A stretch of DNA of 64,000 bases. Origin: an uncultured Bacteroidales bacterium. Its GTDB lineage: Bacteria > Bacteroidota > Bacteroidia > Bacteroidales > F082. Positions 34,201 to 41,455 of this stretch are shown here, piece after piece (positions within the stretch are counted from its first letter, which is position 1; the number at the start of each line of letters is the position of its first letter). The stretch is from the NCBI GenBank assembly GCA_900315175.1, contig OMYA01000001.1, positions 1 to 64,000 of the forward strand, read 5' to 3'. The position numbers were made by a program, and so were the translations under genes. The notes under the pieces were generated by a model. That model saw only the letters and a program-made list of their open reading frames with translations. It was not told the DNA's origin and searched no databases.

Positions 34201-34593
34201 CTAAGACAACATTGTCTCGCAGCGGTCGATGATATTGTTTGCGAGGCGGAAACCCGTATCGCATACGCCTTTTGCTTGATTTCCATCATAATTCATATAA
34301 AGATGCATCACATCATAGCCGTCATTCATAAGAGCGAGCAGTTTCCTGTCGCGTTTCCCGACGGCTTCCTGATAGTCTTTGATATCGACTCGTGTCCGGC
34401 GGTCTTTACGCACATGAAAGACGGCGTCAAGGGCCATCAGGACGCCCAGCCAGAGGTAGTTTCCTGCCGCTCTCACATATTTTTCGTCGTCATAACGACA
34501 CAACTCGACGTTCAGCTCGCCGTTTTCATCCAAGGTCTTGCGGGCGTTCTCCACATAACGTCGCGCTTCTGCTATCGGATCTTTTTGTTTCAT
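34201..34593 (-). CDS. Small helical protein, DUF5618-like
   Basis: This 130-residue soluble protein appears all-helical, with IAEARRYVENARKTL, YVRAAGNYLWLGVLMALDAVF and ALMNDGYDVMHLYMNYDGN. The pattern of an N-terminal helix pair and a central hydrophobic ALDA helix resembles the HEPN-like DUF5618 family of Bacteroidota, whose role is unknown. No catalytic residues can be named. It is 23 bp upstream of the endonuclease gene and may be the first gene of that operon. Confidence 0.5.
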   Translation of the reverse strand: MKQKDPIAEARRYVENARKTLDENGELNVELCRYDDEKYVRAAGNYLWLGVLMALDAVFHVRKDRRTRVDIKDYQEAVGKRDRKLLALMNDGYDVMHLYMNYDGNQAKGVCDTGFRLANNIIDRCETMLS

Positions 34594-34635
34594 ATCTTTT
34601 ACTTTTTAATTCCCAAACATAAAACATTTTCGTTG

Positions 34636-34643
34636 CAAAGGTA
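34636..34643 (-). promoter_or_regulatory. Promoter -7 box of the DUF5618-like gene
   Basis: TACCTTTG on the minus strand, 42 bases before the ATG at 34593. The rest of 34594-34786 is AT-rich with no gene seen. Confidence 0.6.
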
Positions 34644-34786
34644 TAACTAAATATCGAAAGAGAGTCCATTATTTGGCAAAAAAATGCAGTTTTAATAATT
34701 TTTAACACAATTTGCAAAATTATGCAAAAAAACTTAAAAAATTTTAACAATTTAGAGGTGGTTATGCGATGGGAAAACAAAAAGGG

Positions 34787-36238
34787 TTAACGCACGAGAC
34801 GCACAGCATGCCCACCGTTACGCATGTCTTCACAAACTTGTATTGTAATCTCGTTCATGGGGGATTTATCGAAGTCCATACTCCATGCATTTATACCTTC
34901 TCCAGAGGTACTTGTCCAGTAGCAGCCGAATTCACCAGCATAGAAGACGTCATCAAGGAGGCGGGTGCCTACGGCAGGGAGGAATACAGAACCTGCAGCC
35001 TCCTCATCAGCCCATGTTTCTTTTGTGTATGACGAAGCAACCGCCGTGTTGTTACCATCTGGGCGGAACACATACCCCTCCTGGCCAGCGACTGTTGACC
35101 AACCATGTGTGTGGTTACTAATCAGATAGCTCCACTCTTTTTCTGAAAGAATAAACCAGTCATCGTGGCCATCAAGGTTGGCAGCATTGGCTTTAATAGC
35201 CCAATCGTTACTGCCAAGTACGTTTCCTTCCCAATATATATTAGAGGTATTGTACGGTGCAATTCCATTCTCACCATTTGCGCCCCAGAGGAATAAGCTG
35301 ACAACATCCTGATTGGCATAATCATCACCAACATTACCTTCTGTTTCAGCAATATCATACTGGTTTGTCATAAAGCTCCAAGTAGATGTTGATTTTGTGT
35401 ACTGCAGGTTGCCATGTGAAAAATGGACGGTCTTTCCACTGTCATTGACAGTAAATACATAGTCAATGTTGTCAACAGCTACCGCTGAACTGCCTGCGAG
35501 ATAGGTGTTGGCGGTTATTGCGGGAACAGTGACATCGAAGTTGGTGCCACCAATTGTAACAGTTGTAGCTGTTGCATCAGCTGCTGGAAGAAGGATGGCC
35601 CATTTTGAGGTCTCGCTCTGCGAGTTCAATGTTATTACGCCTTTTGTGCCTGTGGCTGCTATGGCGTTGTCAGGGTTCGCAAAACTGATGGTTGCCACTG
35701 TCGGCATATCAGTCACTTTAACAGCCCCGCTGTTGCCATAATTGAGCTTAAATTCAGCCAATGCGCACTGGTTCAGCAAGGTACATCCGTAAGTGGTGTT
35801 GCCGTCGATGTATTTAGTGCTTGAATGGCCATACGACAAAACTGGAAGACTGCTGCTCTGGTCGGCAATGTTCACGGTGAAGCTGGTAGTTGAACCTTCT
35901 GTTATGTCGCCTGTTGCCAGATTGCCCAAAAAATAGAAATGTAGATAGTCTTCTGTGCTTGGGCCATAAACTGTGCCGCTGAATGCGCCGTCGTGGTATG
36001 TCAGGGTACCGATATATAAGCCTTTATTGCCGACATAAATCTTGTCGTTCTCAGTATAAACAACAGCGCCTGTGCCAGGATACACTATGTGCTTGCCACC
36101 ATCGCCCACGTTAAGCGTAATATACACAGGCTCGCCTACAGGACCAGCAGAGGTTATTGTGTCAATGCTCTTTTTGCACTGGGTTAAACCTAAAATAAAT
36201 GCGAATGCTATTAATAATAATGTGCTGAGTTTTTTCAT
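34787..36238 (-). CDS. Surface lipoprotein of the small-protein/lipoprotein module (copy C)
   Basis: This 483-residue lipoprotein has lipobox LGLTQC (cysteine about 21). An N-terminal beta domain (about 30-260; DKIYVGNKGLYIGTLTYHDGAFSG, DYLHFYFLGN) is shared with the proteins at 36863 and 59589. A C-terminal domain (about 275-483) begins VHFSHGNLQYTKST-TWSFMTNQYDI and ends GGHAVRLVR, like the Fibrobacter-type/SUMF1-like paralogous domains common in Bacteroidales surface proteins. No enzymatic residues are seen. The start at 36238 was chosen for the signal peptide. It lies 93 bp after a small membrane-anchored protein gene, separated by a palindromic repeat. Confidence 0.75.
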   Translation of the reverse strand: MKKLSTLLLIAFAFILGLTQCKKSIDTITSAGPVGEPVYITLNVGDGGKHIVYPGTGAVVYTENDKIYVGNKGLYIGTLTYHDGAFSGTVYGPSTEDYLHFYFLGNLATGDITEGSTTSFTVNIADQSSSLPVLSYGHSSTKYIDGNTTYGCTLLNQCALAEFKLNYGNSGAVKVTDMPTVATISFANPDNAIAATGTKGVITLNSQSETSKWAILLPAADATATTVTIGGTNFDVTVPAITANTYLAGSSAVAVDNIDYVFTVNDSGKTVHFSHGNLQYTKSTSTWSFMTNQYDIAETEGNVGDDYANQDVVSLFLWGANGENGIAPYNTSNIYWEGNVLGSNDWAIKANAANLDGHDDWFILSEKEWSYLISNHTHGWSTVAGQEGYVFRPDGNNTAVASSYTKETWADEEAAGSVFLPAVGTRLLDDVFYAGEFGCYWTSTSGEGINAWSMDFDKSPMNEITIQVCEDMRNGGHAVRLVR

Positions 36239-36278
36239 TTTTTGTTGATTTTTTTTGTTTGTTATTAATACTTTTTTT

Positions 36279-36398
36279 GTCATTTCGAGCTTGTCGAGAA
36301 ATCCTTTTTAGTAGATACCTTGTATTTTTAACTATTTCATTTGTTTAGGTAAAATAAGGATTTCTCCACTACGCCTATCGGCTCCGGTCGAAATGACA
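36279..36398. repeat. TCATTTCGA palindromic element spanning a gene end
   Basis: 120 bp bounded by TGTCATTTCGA and TCGAAATGACA, with nested GAAATCC.../GGATTTC arms as in the 22181-22268 copy. It overlaps the 3' end of the small-protein gene and fills the gap to the lipoprotein gene. Confidence 0.82.
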
Positions 36399-36685
36399 GG
36401 AGGGACTATCGGCTCGCCGGCACCGATGGCGGTGAGGATAAGCAGTCCGCTGCCCAATGGAGCCGGGTCTTGCCCGAAGGTCTGGTTGTTGAGGTTGTAG
36501 CCGCCACTACCGAATGAAGAGTTGTAAAGCGCCCAATTTGTGGCAAAACCATTGCGACCGACATCATTGTCGTCGAACTGCAACAGATTGTCGTTCCTCT
36601 GAGCGAACATCGTCGCAGGCAACAGCATTTCCAATGCCATCGCCAGTGAGAACACAAAGGCTTTCAGTCTTGTTTTTCTTTTCAT
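36332..36685 (-). CDS. Small exported protein with a disrupted C-terminal anchor (copy C)
   Basis: This 117-residue protein has a signal peptide (about 1-28, ending ATMFAQ) then RNDNLLQFDDND. A PLGSGLLILTAIGAG motif near residues 75-89 matches its paralogues. In those, GAGY is followed by a hydrophobic stretch and a Lys/Arg tail. Here, from GAG on, the chain is replaced by EPIVPPVISTGADRRSG..., encoded by a palindromic repeat. So this copy probably lost its anchor or sorting signal. It is first in a two-gene unit with the lipoprotein downstream. Confidence 0.65.
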   Translation of the reverse strand: MKRKTRLKAFVFSLAMALEMLLPATMFAQRNDNLLQFDDNDVGRNGFATNWALYNSSFGSGGYNLNNQTFGQDPAPLGSGLLILTAIGAGEPIVPPVISTGADRRSGEILILPKQMK

Positions 36686-36695
36686 TTTGCAATAA

Positions 36696-36703
36696 CAAAT
36701 TTA
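36696..36703 (-). promoter_or_regulatory. Promoter -7 box of the copy C unit
   Basis: TAAATTTG on the minus strand, 10 bases before the ATG at 36685. Confidence 0.55.
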
Positions 36704-36762
36704 ATAGTTAATTGATGGTTTTGTTAATAAAATGTAATATTAAAATTTGCAATTGCGAAAAT

Positions 36763-36838
36763 AACGTATTACCACCACAAAAACTTTATTTTGCGTGTAA
36801 TACGTTTTACTCTACGTGTATAAATTTTATTTTGCGTG
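36763..36838. promoter_or_regulatory. Repeat-rich upstream region of the copy C unit
   Basis: It holds a perfect 10-bp inverted repeat (AACGTATTAC at 36763-36772, GTAATACGTT at 36797-36806). It also holds two identical 13-bp direct repeats TTTATTTTGCGTG (36785-36797 and 36826-36838) whose starts are 41 bp apart, about four helical turns. This lies 60-140 bp upstream of the promoter, between two module genes, and is a candidate operator region. Confidence 0.6.
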
Positions 36839-36862
36839 AATAAAGGGGGATCAAATCAACTA

Positions 36863-39100
36863 TCAGTTAAGAAAATGCACAGTAATCCGTCCCAGCTCAA
36901 CGTCATCATCATTACGACAATTGCTCATTATCACGCTGCTGGCGTTGACGTTTTCGATTGTGCCGTTTTCATTATAGTCATTCCAGTTAAGATTACCCTC
37001 TGTGACGGTCGTCAGATTAGCATAAGCCGAGCCCCAACTACAATAGAACTCAACTCTTGTGATGGTTTCGCCATTCTTTGCATTGATGGTAACACTGTTG
37101 TTTTTCCCTATATTAATGCCTAAAGCATCACCGCTATCGGTACAAGTGACGATAAAATGATCACCTACATATTCATTCCAAAACCTTGTTTGGAATGTTT
37201 CACTATTTTGTACAGGGTATTCAATCTTTGCCTGCTTAAGATAATCATAGCCACCGTTTTGGTAATCATTGCCATCCCAGTATTGGATGCCTCTTATGGT
37301 CACTGTGCCGCATTGGGCTTGTGCGCCGGGGCCTATGCTGTTGGGGGCATCACTTCCTTTGACGGCGGTAAAGCTTTTGACGACGCCTGCAATGCTGATG
37401 TCACCGCATATACAATGATTGGCGGCAGAGCCTATGGCTGCTGAATAGGAACCACCGTATGCCGTGACGGTGCCCCCACTTATGACGATGTCACCGCAGG
37501 TTGACGTCTTGTCTATGTAACCGTTTCCACCAGTACCTATGCCAGCCGCGCCATCGCTGGTGGCTGTCACAATGCCATCGTTTATTATGATATAACCGCA
37601 ACTCGTATCTTCACTGCCTCCGATGCCAGCACCCCAACCGCTACCAGTAGCATTGATGCGACCGCCATATATCACTATATTGCCGCAGTTCATTTCCCTA
37701 CCGCCGCCGATACCGGCACCATGAACAAACGATGCATTCTCATTAATACCAGCATTTAAAACGTCAGAATCTGTACCAAAAATTTTTAGCGTATAACCCT
37801 CAGGAATAAAAATGCCAGGAGATAGGCAAAAACCTTCGGTAATTCCACTTATCACAGTGTTGATGCCTTTGATGGTGATATAGGCATCGCCCAAACAAGT
37901 AAGGCCTGGGTATGAACAGTTTGTAAGGCTGGTGATATCGACATCTCTCAATGTAACATTGGCATCGGCTGCAATGGAAATCTGGTAGGAGCCGTTCAGT
38001 TTGCCATAAGCCATACAACCGTCAGTTAAAGTCACGTCTGTCGTAACGAGCGACAAGTCCACGATATTGGCCGGTGTGGTCAAGCTCATGCCAATGCCGG
38101 TGCCATTGCCAATATACTGGTTCAGTCCGGTCAAATTCACACCTGTCATATCCCAAGAGCCTGTATAGCCGTTGGTAATCGCTTCACCTGCACCTGTCAA
38201 GTCGGTCTGCGGGAGCACTATAGCCCAGGTCTCATTCGAAGCGTTTTTTGCTCTCATTCTAATCGCCCCGTCGCCTTCTTTAGCGTATGCGATGGAGTTA
38301 TCTGAAAAGTCAATGGTGACCTTGTTTAGCATTCCTTTTAGGTAAATGTTGGACTCGGATGGTGTGTCAACATTGAACTTTATCAACGAGCATTTGTTTT
38401 CCAGGGTCGTTGTGTAAGCGCCTTTACCATAATATTTAGCTGTGGATTTACCGTATGCAATCACAGGATAACTGCTGGTTTGGTCGTCAATCATAATGGT
38501 GTATCGTGTTCCGGATATGGTCGGATTCAATTTACCGCCCATAAAATAGAAATGCAGAAAATCGTCAGTCGAAGTGCCGTTTGTTTTTATTGAGCCGGAG
38601 AATGCGCCATTAGAGTAATTCAAGCAGCCCTTATACTTTCCGTCATTACCGACGTAAAGCTTGTCGCCGTCTTCAAAAACGATAGATCCGGCAGCTGTGA
38701 TATCAGCTCGTGAGCCGCCATTGACTTTAACGGTAATAAAAACCTCATCGCTTACATTTGCTATCGGTTCGACGATTTTCTTGCGGCAGCCAGTCGTTCC
38801 GATAAGCATCAGTCCGGCGAGCAACAACGCGGTGCCTTTAGATATGTTGTTCTTGCGGTTGCGTCTGCGTTTTGAGATGACGTAGCCCGCGCCCACAGCA
38901 GTCAAAATCAGCAGTCCACTGCCAAGAGGCGTCTCACCGAAGCCCTGTGTGTTAACAGTAAATGACCAAGAAGCATCACGGAAAAAAACGTCGTTTTCTG
39001 TCATGAAAAAAGCATCGTTCTGGGCGAAAGAAGTCAACGGGACAAGCCCGATTAACAATAATATAAGAAGCTTCAGAGCTTTCATTGTAATTTTCTTCAT
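36863..39100 (-). CDS. Fusion of the small anchored protein and the lipoprotein, with AGIG repeats (copy B)
   Basis: This protein has 745 residues. Residues 1-27 are a signal peptide (TSFAQ). Residues 28-85 equal the small protein of the module, ending in PLGSGLLILTAVGAGY and the basic tail SKRRRNRK. Residues 86-105 are a second hydrophobic signal with lipobox-like GTTGC (Cys105), and then the lipoprotein N-terminal domain (DKLYVGNDGKYKGCLNYSNGAFSG). Residues about 430-600 are glycine-rich beta-helix-like repeats (GAGIGG..CGNIVIYGGRINATGSGW). Genes that are separate at 59326/59589 are one chain here. It may start at M6 (39085). Whether the chain is processed at Cys105 is unknown. Confidence 0.72.
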   Translation of the reverse strand: MKKITMKALKLLILLLIGLVPLTSFAQNDAFFMTENDVFFRDASWSFTVNTQGFGETPLGSGLLILTAVGAGYVISKRRRNRKNNISKGTALLLAGLMLIGTTGCRKKIVEPIANVSDEVFITVKVNGGSRADITAAGSIVFEDGDKLYVGNDGKYKGCLNYSNGAFSGSIKTNGTSTDDFLHFYFMGGKLNPTISGTRYTIMIDDQTSSYPVIAYGKSTAKYYGKGAYTTTLENKCSLIKFNVDTPSESNIYLKGMLNKVTIDFSDNSIAYAKEGDGAIRMRAKNASNETWAIVLPQTDLTGAGEAITNGYTGSWDMTGVNLTGLNQYIGNGTGIGMSLTTPANIVDLSLVTTDVTLTDGCMAYGKLNGSYQISIAADANVTLRDVDITSLTNCSYPGLTCLGDAYITIKGINTVISGITEGFCLSPGIFIPEGYTLKIFGTDSDVLNAGINENASFVHGAGIGGGREMNCGNIVIYGGRINATGSGWGAGIGGSEDTSCGYIIINDGIVTATSDGAAGIGTGGNGYIDKTSTCGDIVISGGTVTAYGGSYSAAIGSAANHCICGDISIAGVVKSFTAVKGSDAPNSIGPGAQAQCGTVTIRGIQYWDGNDYQNGGYDYLKQAKIEYPVQNSETFQTRFWNEYVGDHFIVTCTDSGDALGINIGKNNSVTINAKNGETITRVEFYCSWGSAYANLTTVTEGNLNWNDYNENGTIENVNASSVIMSNCRNDDDVELGRITVHFLN

Positions 39101-39135
39101 TAGATTAGTTAATTGTTAATTTGCTTTTGCGGGTA

Positions 39136-39143
39136 CAAAAATA
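39136..39143 (-). promoter_or_regulatory. Promoter -7 box of the fusion gene
   Basis: TATTTTTG on the minus strand, 35 bases before the ATG at 39100. Confidence 0.65.
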
Positions 39144-39221
39144 CAACAAAAAAATCTATTGTTCATCAAAATTAATCAAAATAAAATGATATTCCTCGTA
39201 TTTGCACGGGATGACGGATCA

Positions 39222-39761
39222 TCAGAATATCGCCACGAAGCCGGCAGCCAGGATTGCCAGTGCTGCAAGCACATTCAGCAGGCTGTTTATCAATAATTTT
39301 GCAGGTGAGAATTTCGTTCCGATGCCGATCAGTCCCCAGATGAGGGAGATGCCGATAATGTAAAGAGGTGTGACGGTTCCGAACAATGGCAAGAATGGCT
39401 CGTTGGCAATCAGACCTGCTATCAGGGCGTTGACGCCCAGTGCGATGGCGAGGATTATCAGCTGTCGAGGTTTGTCGATAAGGAAAAGGTTCTTTCCGCT
39501 TTTGATTTTCAGTGTGTCCATCATCATTCTGAAGGTTATCATGAAACAGATGATGACGGTGATGATTTTGGCGTAGCCTGCGAATTTGTACATGAACGTG
39601 CCGCCGAGCAGTGAACCGAGCCAATACATCAGTCCCTGCCCTGCTGCCAACGCGCACACGAACAGCATATTGCGCCACCAACCGTTCTTCTTTTCGATGT
39701 TGAAGGCGGTGGAGGCGACGCAGACGCAGAATGTTAATGATATGATGAAAACGTAATTCAT
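39222..39761 (-). CDS. Six-helix membrane protein, MntP-like
   Basis: This 179-residue protein has about six membrane helices: two N-terminal, a charged loop, then ITVIICFMITF, LIILAIALGVNALIAGLI, YIIGISLIWGLIGIG and the last at LAALAILAAGFVAIF. The helix spacing and the ALGVNALIAGL segment recall MntP manganese exporters (whose helices carry an Asp in MDAFA), but that Asp is replaced by Asn here. Manganese export is possible, not shown. It lies downstream of tnaA on the same strand. Confidence 0.5.
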   Translation of the reverse strand: MNYVFIISLTFCVCVASTAFNIEKKNGWWRNMLFVCALAAGQGLMYWLGSLLGGTFMYKFAGYAKIITVIICFMITFRMMMDTLKIKSGKNLFLIDKPRQLIILAIALGVNALIAGLIANEPFLPLFGTVTPLYIIGISLIWGLIGIGTKFSPAKLLINSLLNVLAALAILAAGFVAIF

Positions 39762-39770
39762 ATTAAAAAT

Positions 39771-39800
39771 CGTAGAGACGCCATAATATGACGTCTCTAC
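39771..39800 (-). repeat. GTAGAGACG hairpin element, copy 2
   Basis: In the tnaA sense it begins 13 bases after the stop codon: GTAGAGACG, TCATATTATGG, CGTCTCTAC, then GATTTTTAA. It is nearly identical to copy 1 (17611), in the same orientation relative to its gene. The T run makes it a plausible tnaA terminator. Confidence 0.8.
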
Positions 39801-39812
39801 AGAATTTTATAA

Positions 39813-41189
39813 TTATTTCAATCTCTTGAATTGGCATGTGAAATGTCTCATGAGTTCGGCTTCCCATGTGATTTCCAGACCACGTTTGATGGTGTCGCGG
39901 CGGTCGTAGACGTTCTTCAGAGCGGCTGCGATGACGTCCATGTGGTTGTTGGTGTAAACACGGCGTGGGATGCAGAGACGCACGAAGTCGTTACCACCGA
40001 AACGGTTTTGGCGTGTGACAGGGTCACGGTCGGCGAGGACGTAACCTATTTCGCAAGCGCGGATACCGGCTTCGAGGTATAGCTCGCATGTGAGGGTCTG
40101 TGCCGGGAACTCTTCCTTAGGGATGTTGGTCAGGACCTTGTCGGCGTCGACGAAGATGGCGTGACCGCCAGCAGGACGCTGGTAAGGGATGCCGTATTCA
40201 TCGAGTTTTGAAGCGAGGTAGTGGACCTGTTTGATACGTGTCTCGACCATGTCGAATTCGATGTTTTCCTTCAAACCGACGGCGAGGGCGTCCATATCAC
40301 GGCCGTTCATGCCGCCGTATGTGAGGAAGCCTTCGAACGGGATGCAGAACAACTTGGCGCCTTCGTACCATTCTTTCTTATTTGTTGCGATGAAACCGCC
40401 CATGTTGACGAGAGCGTCTTTCTTTGCTGACATTGTCATTGCGTCGGCGTATGAGTACATCTCCTTGGCGATCTCGCGGAGGGTCTTGTTCTCATAACCT
40501 TTCTCGCGTGTCTTGATGAAGTAGCAGTTCTCGATGAAACGTGCGCTGTCGACGACTACAGGCACACCGTATTTGTGGCAGAGTTCGCATGTCTCGCGGA
40601 CGTTCTGCATTGACACAGGCTGACCGCCGACGGTGTTGTTTGTCACTGTGAGGACCATAAACGGCACGTTGCCTTTGTTTTCTTTCAACACTTTCTCGAG
40701 TTTCTCGAGGCTGACATTACCTTTGAAAGGCACTTCGAGCTGAGTGTCATAAGCCTCAGGCACTGTGACGTCGATAGCGAATGCCTTACGGCTCTCGATA
40801 TGACCTTTTGTTGTGTCGAAGTGAGCGTTGCCCGGGATGACCATGCCTGGTTTCACGAGATAGCTGAACAGCACGTTCTCGGCCGCGCGGCCCTGGTGTG
40901 TAGGGATGACATATTCAAAGCCAGTGAGTTCGGTGATGGTGTCTTTCATGTGATAGAATGAGCGAGCGCCGCCGTAGCTCTCGTCGCCCTGCATCATCGC
41001 TGCCCATTGACGGTCGCTCATCGCGCCTGTGCCAGAGTCGGTAAGCAAGTCGATATACACATAGTCGCTCTTCAGCATAAAGACATTCTGGTGGGCTTCA
41101 TTGAGCCATTGTTCACGTTGTTCACGAGTGGATTTCTTAATGGGTTCAACCATCTTGATTTTCCACGCTTCTGCAAATGGTAATTCCAT
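39813..41189 (-). CDS. tnaA: Tryptophanase (Bacteroidales type)
   Basis: This 458-residue beta-eliminating PLP lyase begins MELPFAEAWKIKMVEP as Bacteroidales tryptophanases do. The PLP lysine lies in MTMSAKKDALVNMGGF (near residue 258), with TVTNNTVGGQP and VVVDSARFIENCYFI upstream. It splits tryptophan to indole, pyruvate and ammonia; indole is a gut signal. Tyrosine phenol-lyase is a close relative and cannot be fully excluded. The 5' UTR is about 85 nt of AT-rich repeats with no tnaC-like leader peptide, so regulation must differ from E. coli. Promoter at 41280-41287. Confidence 0.9.
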   Translation of the reverse strand: MELPFAEAWKIKMVEPIKKSTREQREQWLNEAHQNVFMLKSDYVYIDLLTDSGTGAMSDRQWAAMMQGDESYGGARSFYHMKDTITELTGFEYVIPTHQGRAAENVLFSYLVKPGMVIPGNAHFDTTKGHIESRKAFAIDVTVPEAYDTQLEVPFKGNVSLEKLEKVLKENKGNVPFMVLTVTNNTVGGQPVSMQNVRETCELCHKYGVPVVVDSARFIENCYFIKTREKGYENKTLREIAKEMYSYADAMTMSAKKDALVNMGGFIATNKKEWYEGAKLFCIPFEGFLTYGGMNGRDMDALAVGLKENIEFDMVETRIKQVHYLASKLDEYGIPYQRPAGGHAIFVDADKVLTNIPKEEFPAQTLTCELYLEAGIRACEIGYVLADRDPVTRQNRFGGNDFVRLCIPRRVYTNNHMDVIAAALKNVYDRRDTIKRGLEITWEAELMRHFTCQFKRLK

Positions 41190-41199
41190 AATTCGATAT

Positions 41200-41262
41200 T
41201 TTATTAAAATTCAAAATTTAAAATTCAAAAATTTAAAATTCAAGATTCAAGATTTAAAATTC
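41200..41262 (-). repeat. AT-rich TTTTAAAT/CTTGAATT leader repeats of tnaA
   Basis: In the tnaA sense: TTTTAAATCTTGAATCTTG, then repeated AATTTTAAATTTTTG-type blocks up to the start codon. It shares blocks with 16430-16474. Confidence 0.65.
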
Positions 41263-41279
41263 CTTATATAAAGAGTGTG

Positions 41280-41287
41280 CAAAAGTA
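41280..41287 (-). promoter_or_regulatory. tnaA promoter -7 box
   Basis: TACTTTTG on the minus strand. The intergenic 41190-41455 otherwise holds only the leader repeats and the opposite promoter. Confidence 0.65.
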
Positions 41288-41420
41288 CGATTTATTTTTG
41301 TATTGGCAAAATTCTTTGGCTAATTTTTTACACAATTTTCCCCGACAATACTTTTTCCGTTTCAAAAGCCTTTTTTGCCATTTCAAAATATTTTTTTATG
41401 TATTATTATATGTAAATAAT

Positions 41421-41428
41421 TATCTTTG
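41421..41428 (+). promoter_or_regulatory. Promoter -7 box of the receptor gene
   Basis: TATCTTTG, 27 bases before the ATG at 41456. Confidence 0.65.
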
Positions 41429-41455
41429 CACTTGGTTTAAAATATTCGAAAAACG

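Noticed and set aside
36863..39100. Assembly error joining two genes
   Set aside because: The reading frame is continuous with no stop or homopolymer run at the junction (residues 85-90), and the linker reads as normal protein. Resequencing would still be the proof.
41190..41290. tnaC-type leader peptide or Trp attenuator before tnaA
   Set aside because: No ATG-initiated Trp-containing leader frame is present; the leader is AT-rich repeats only.
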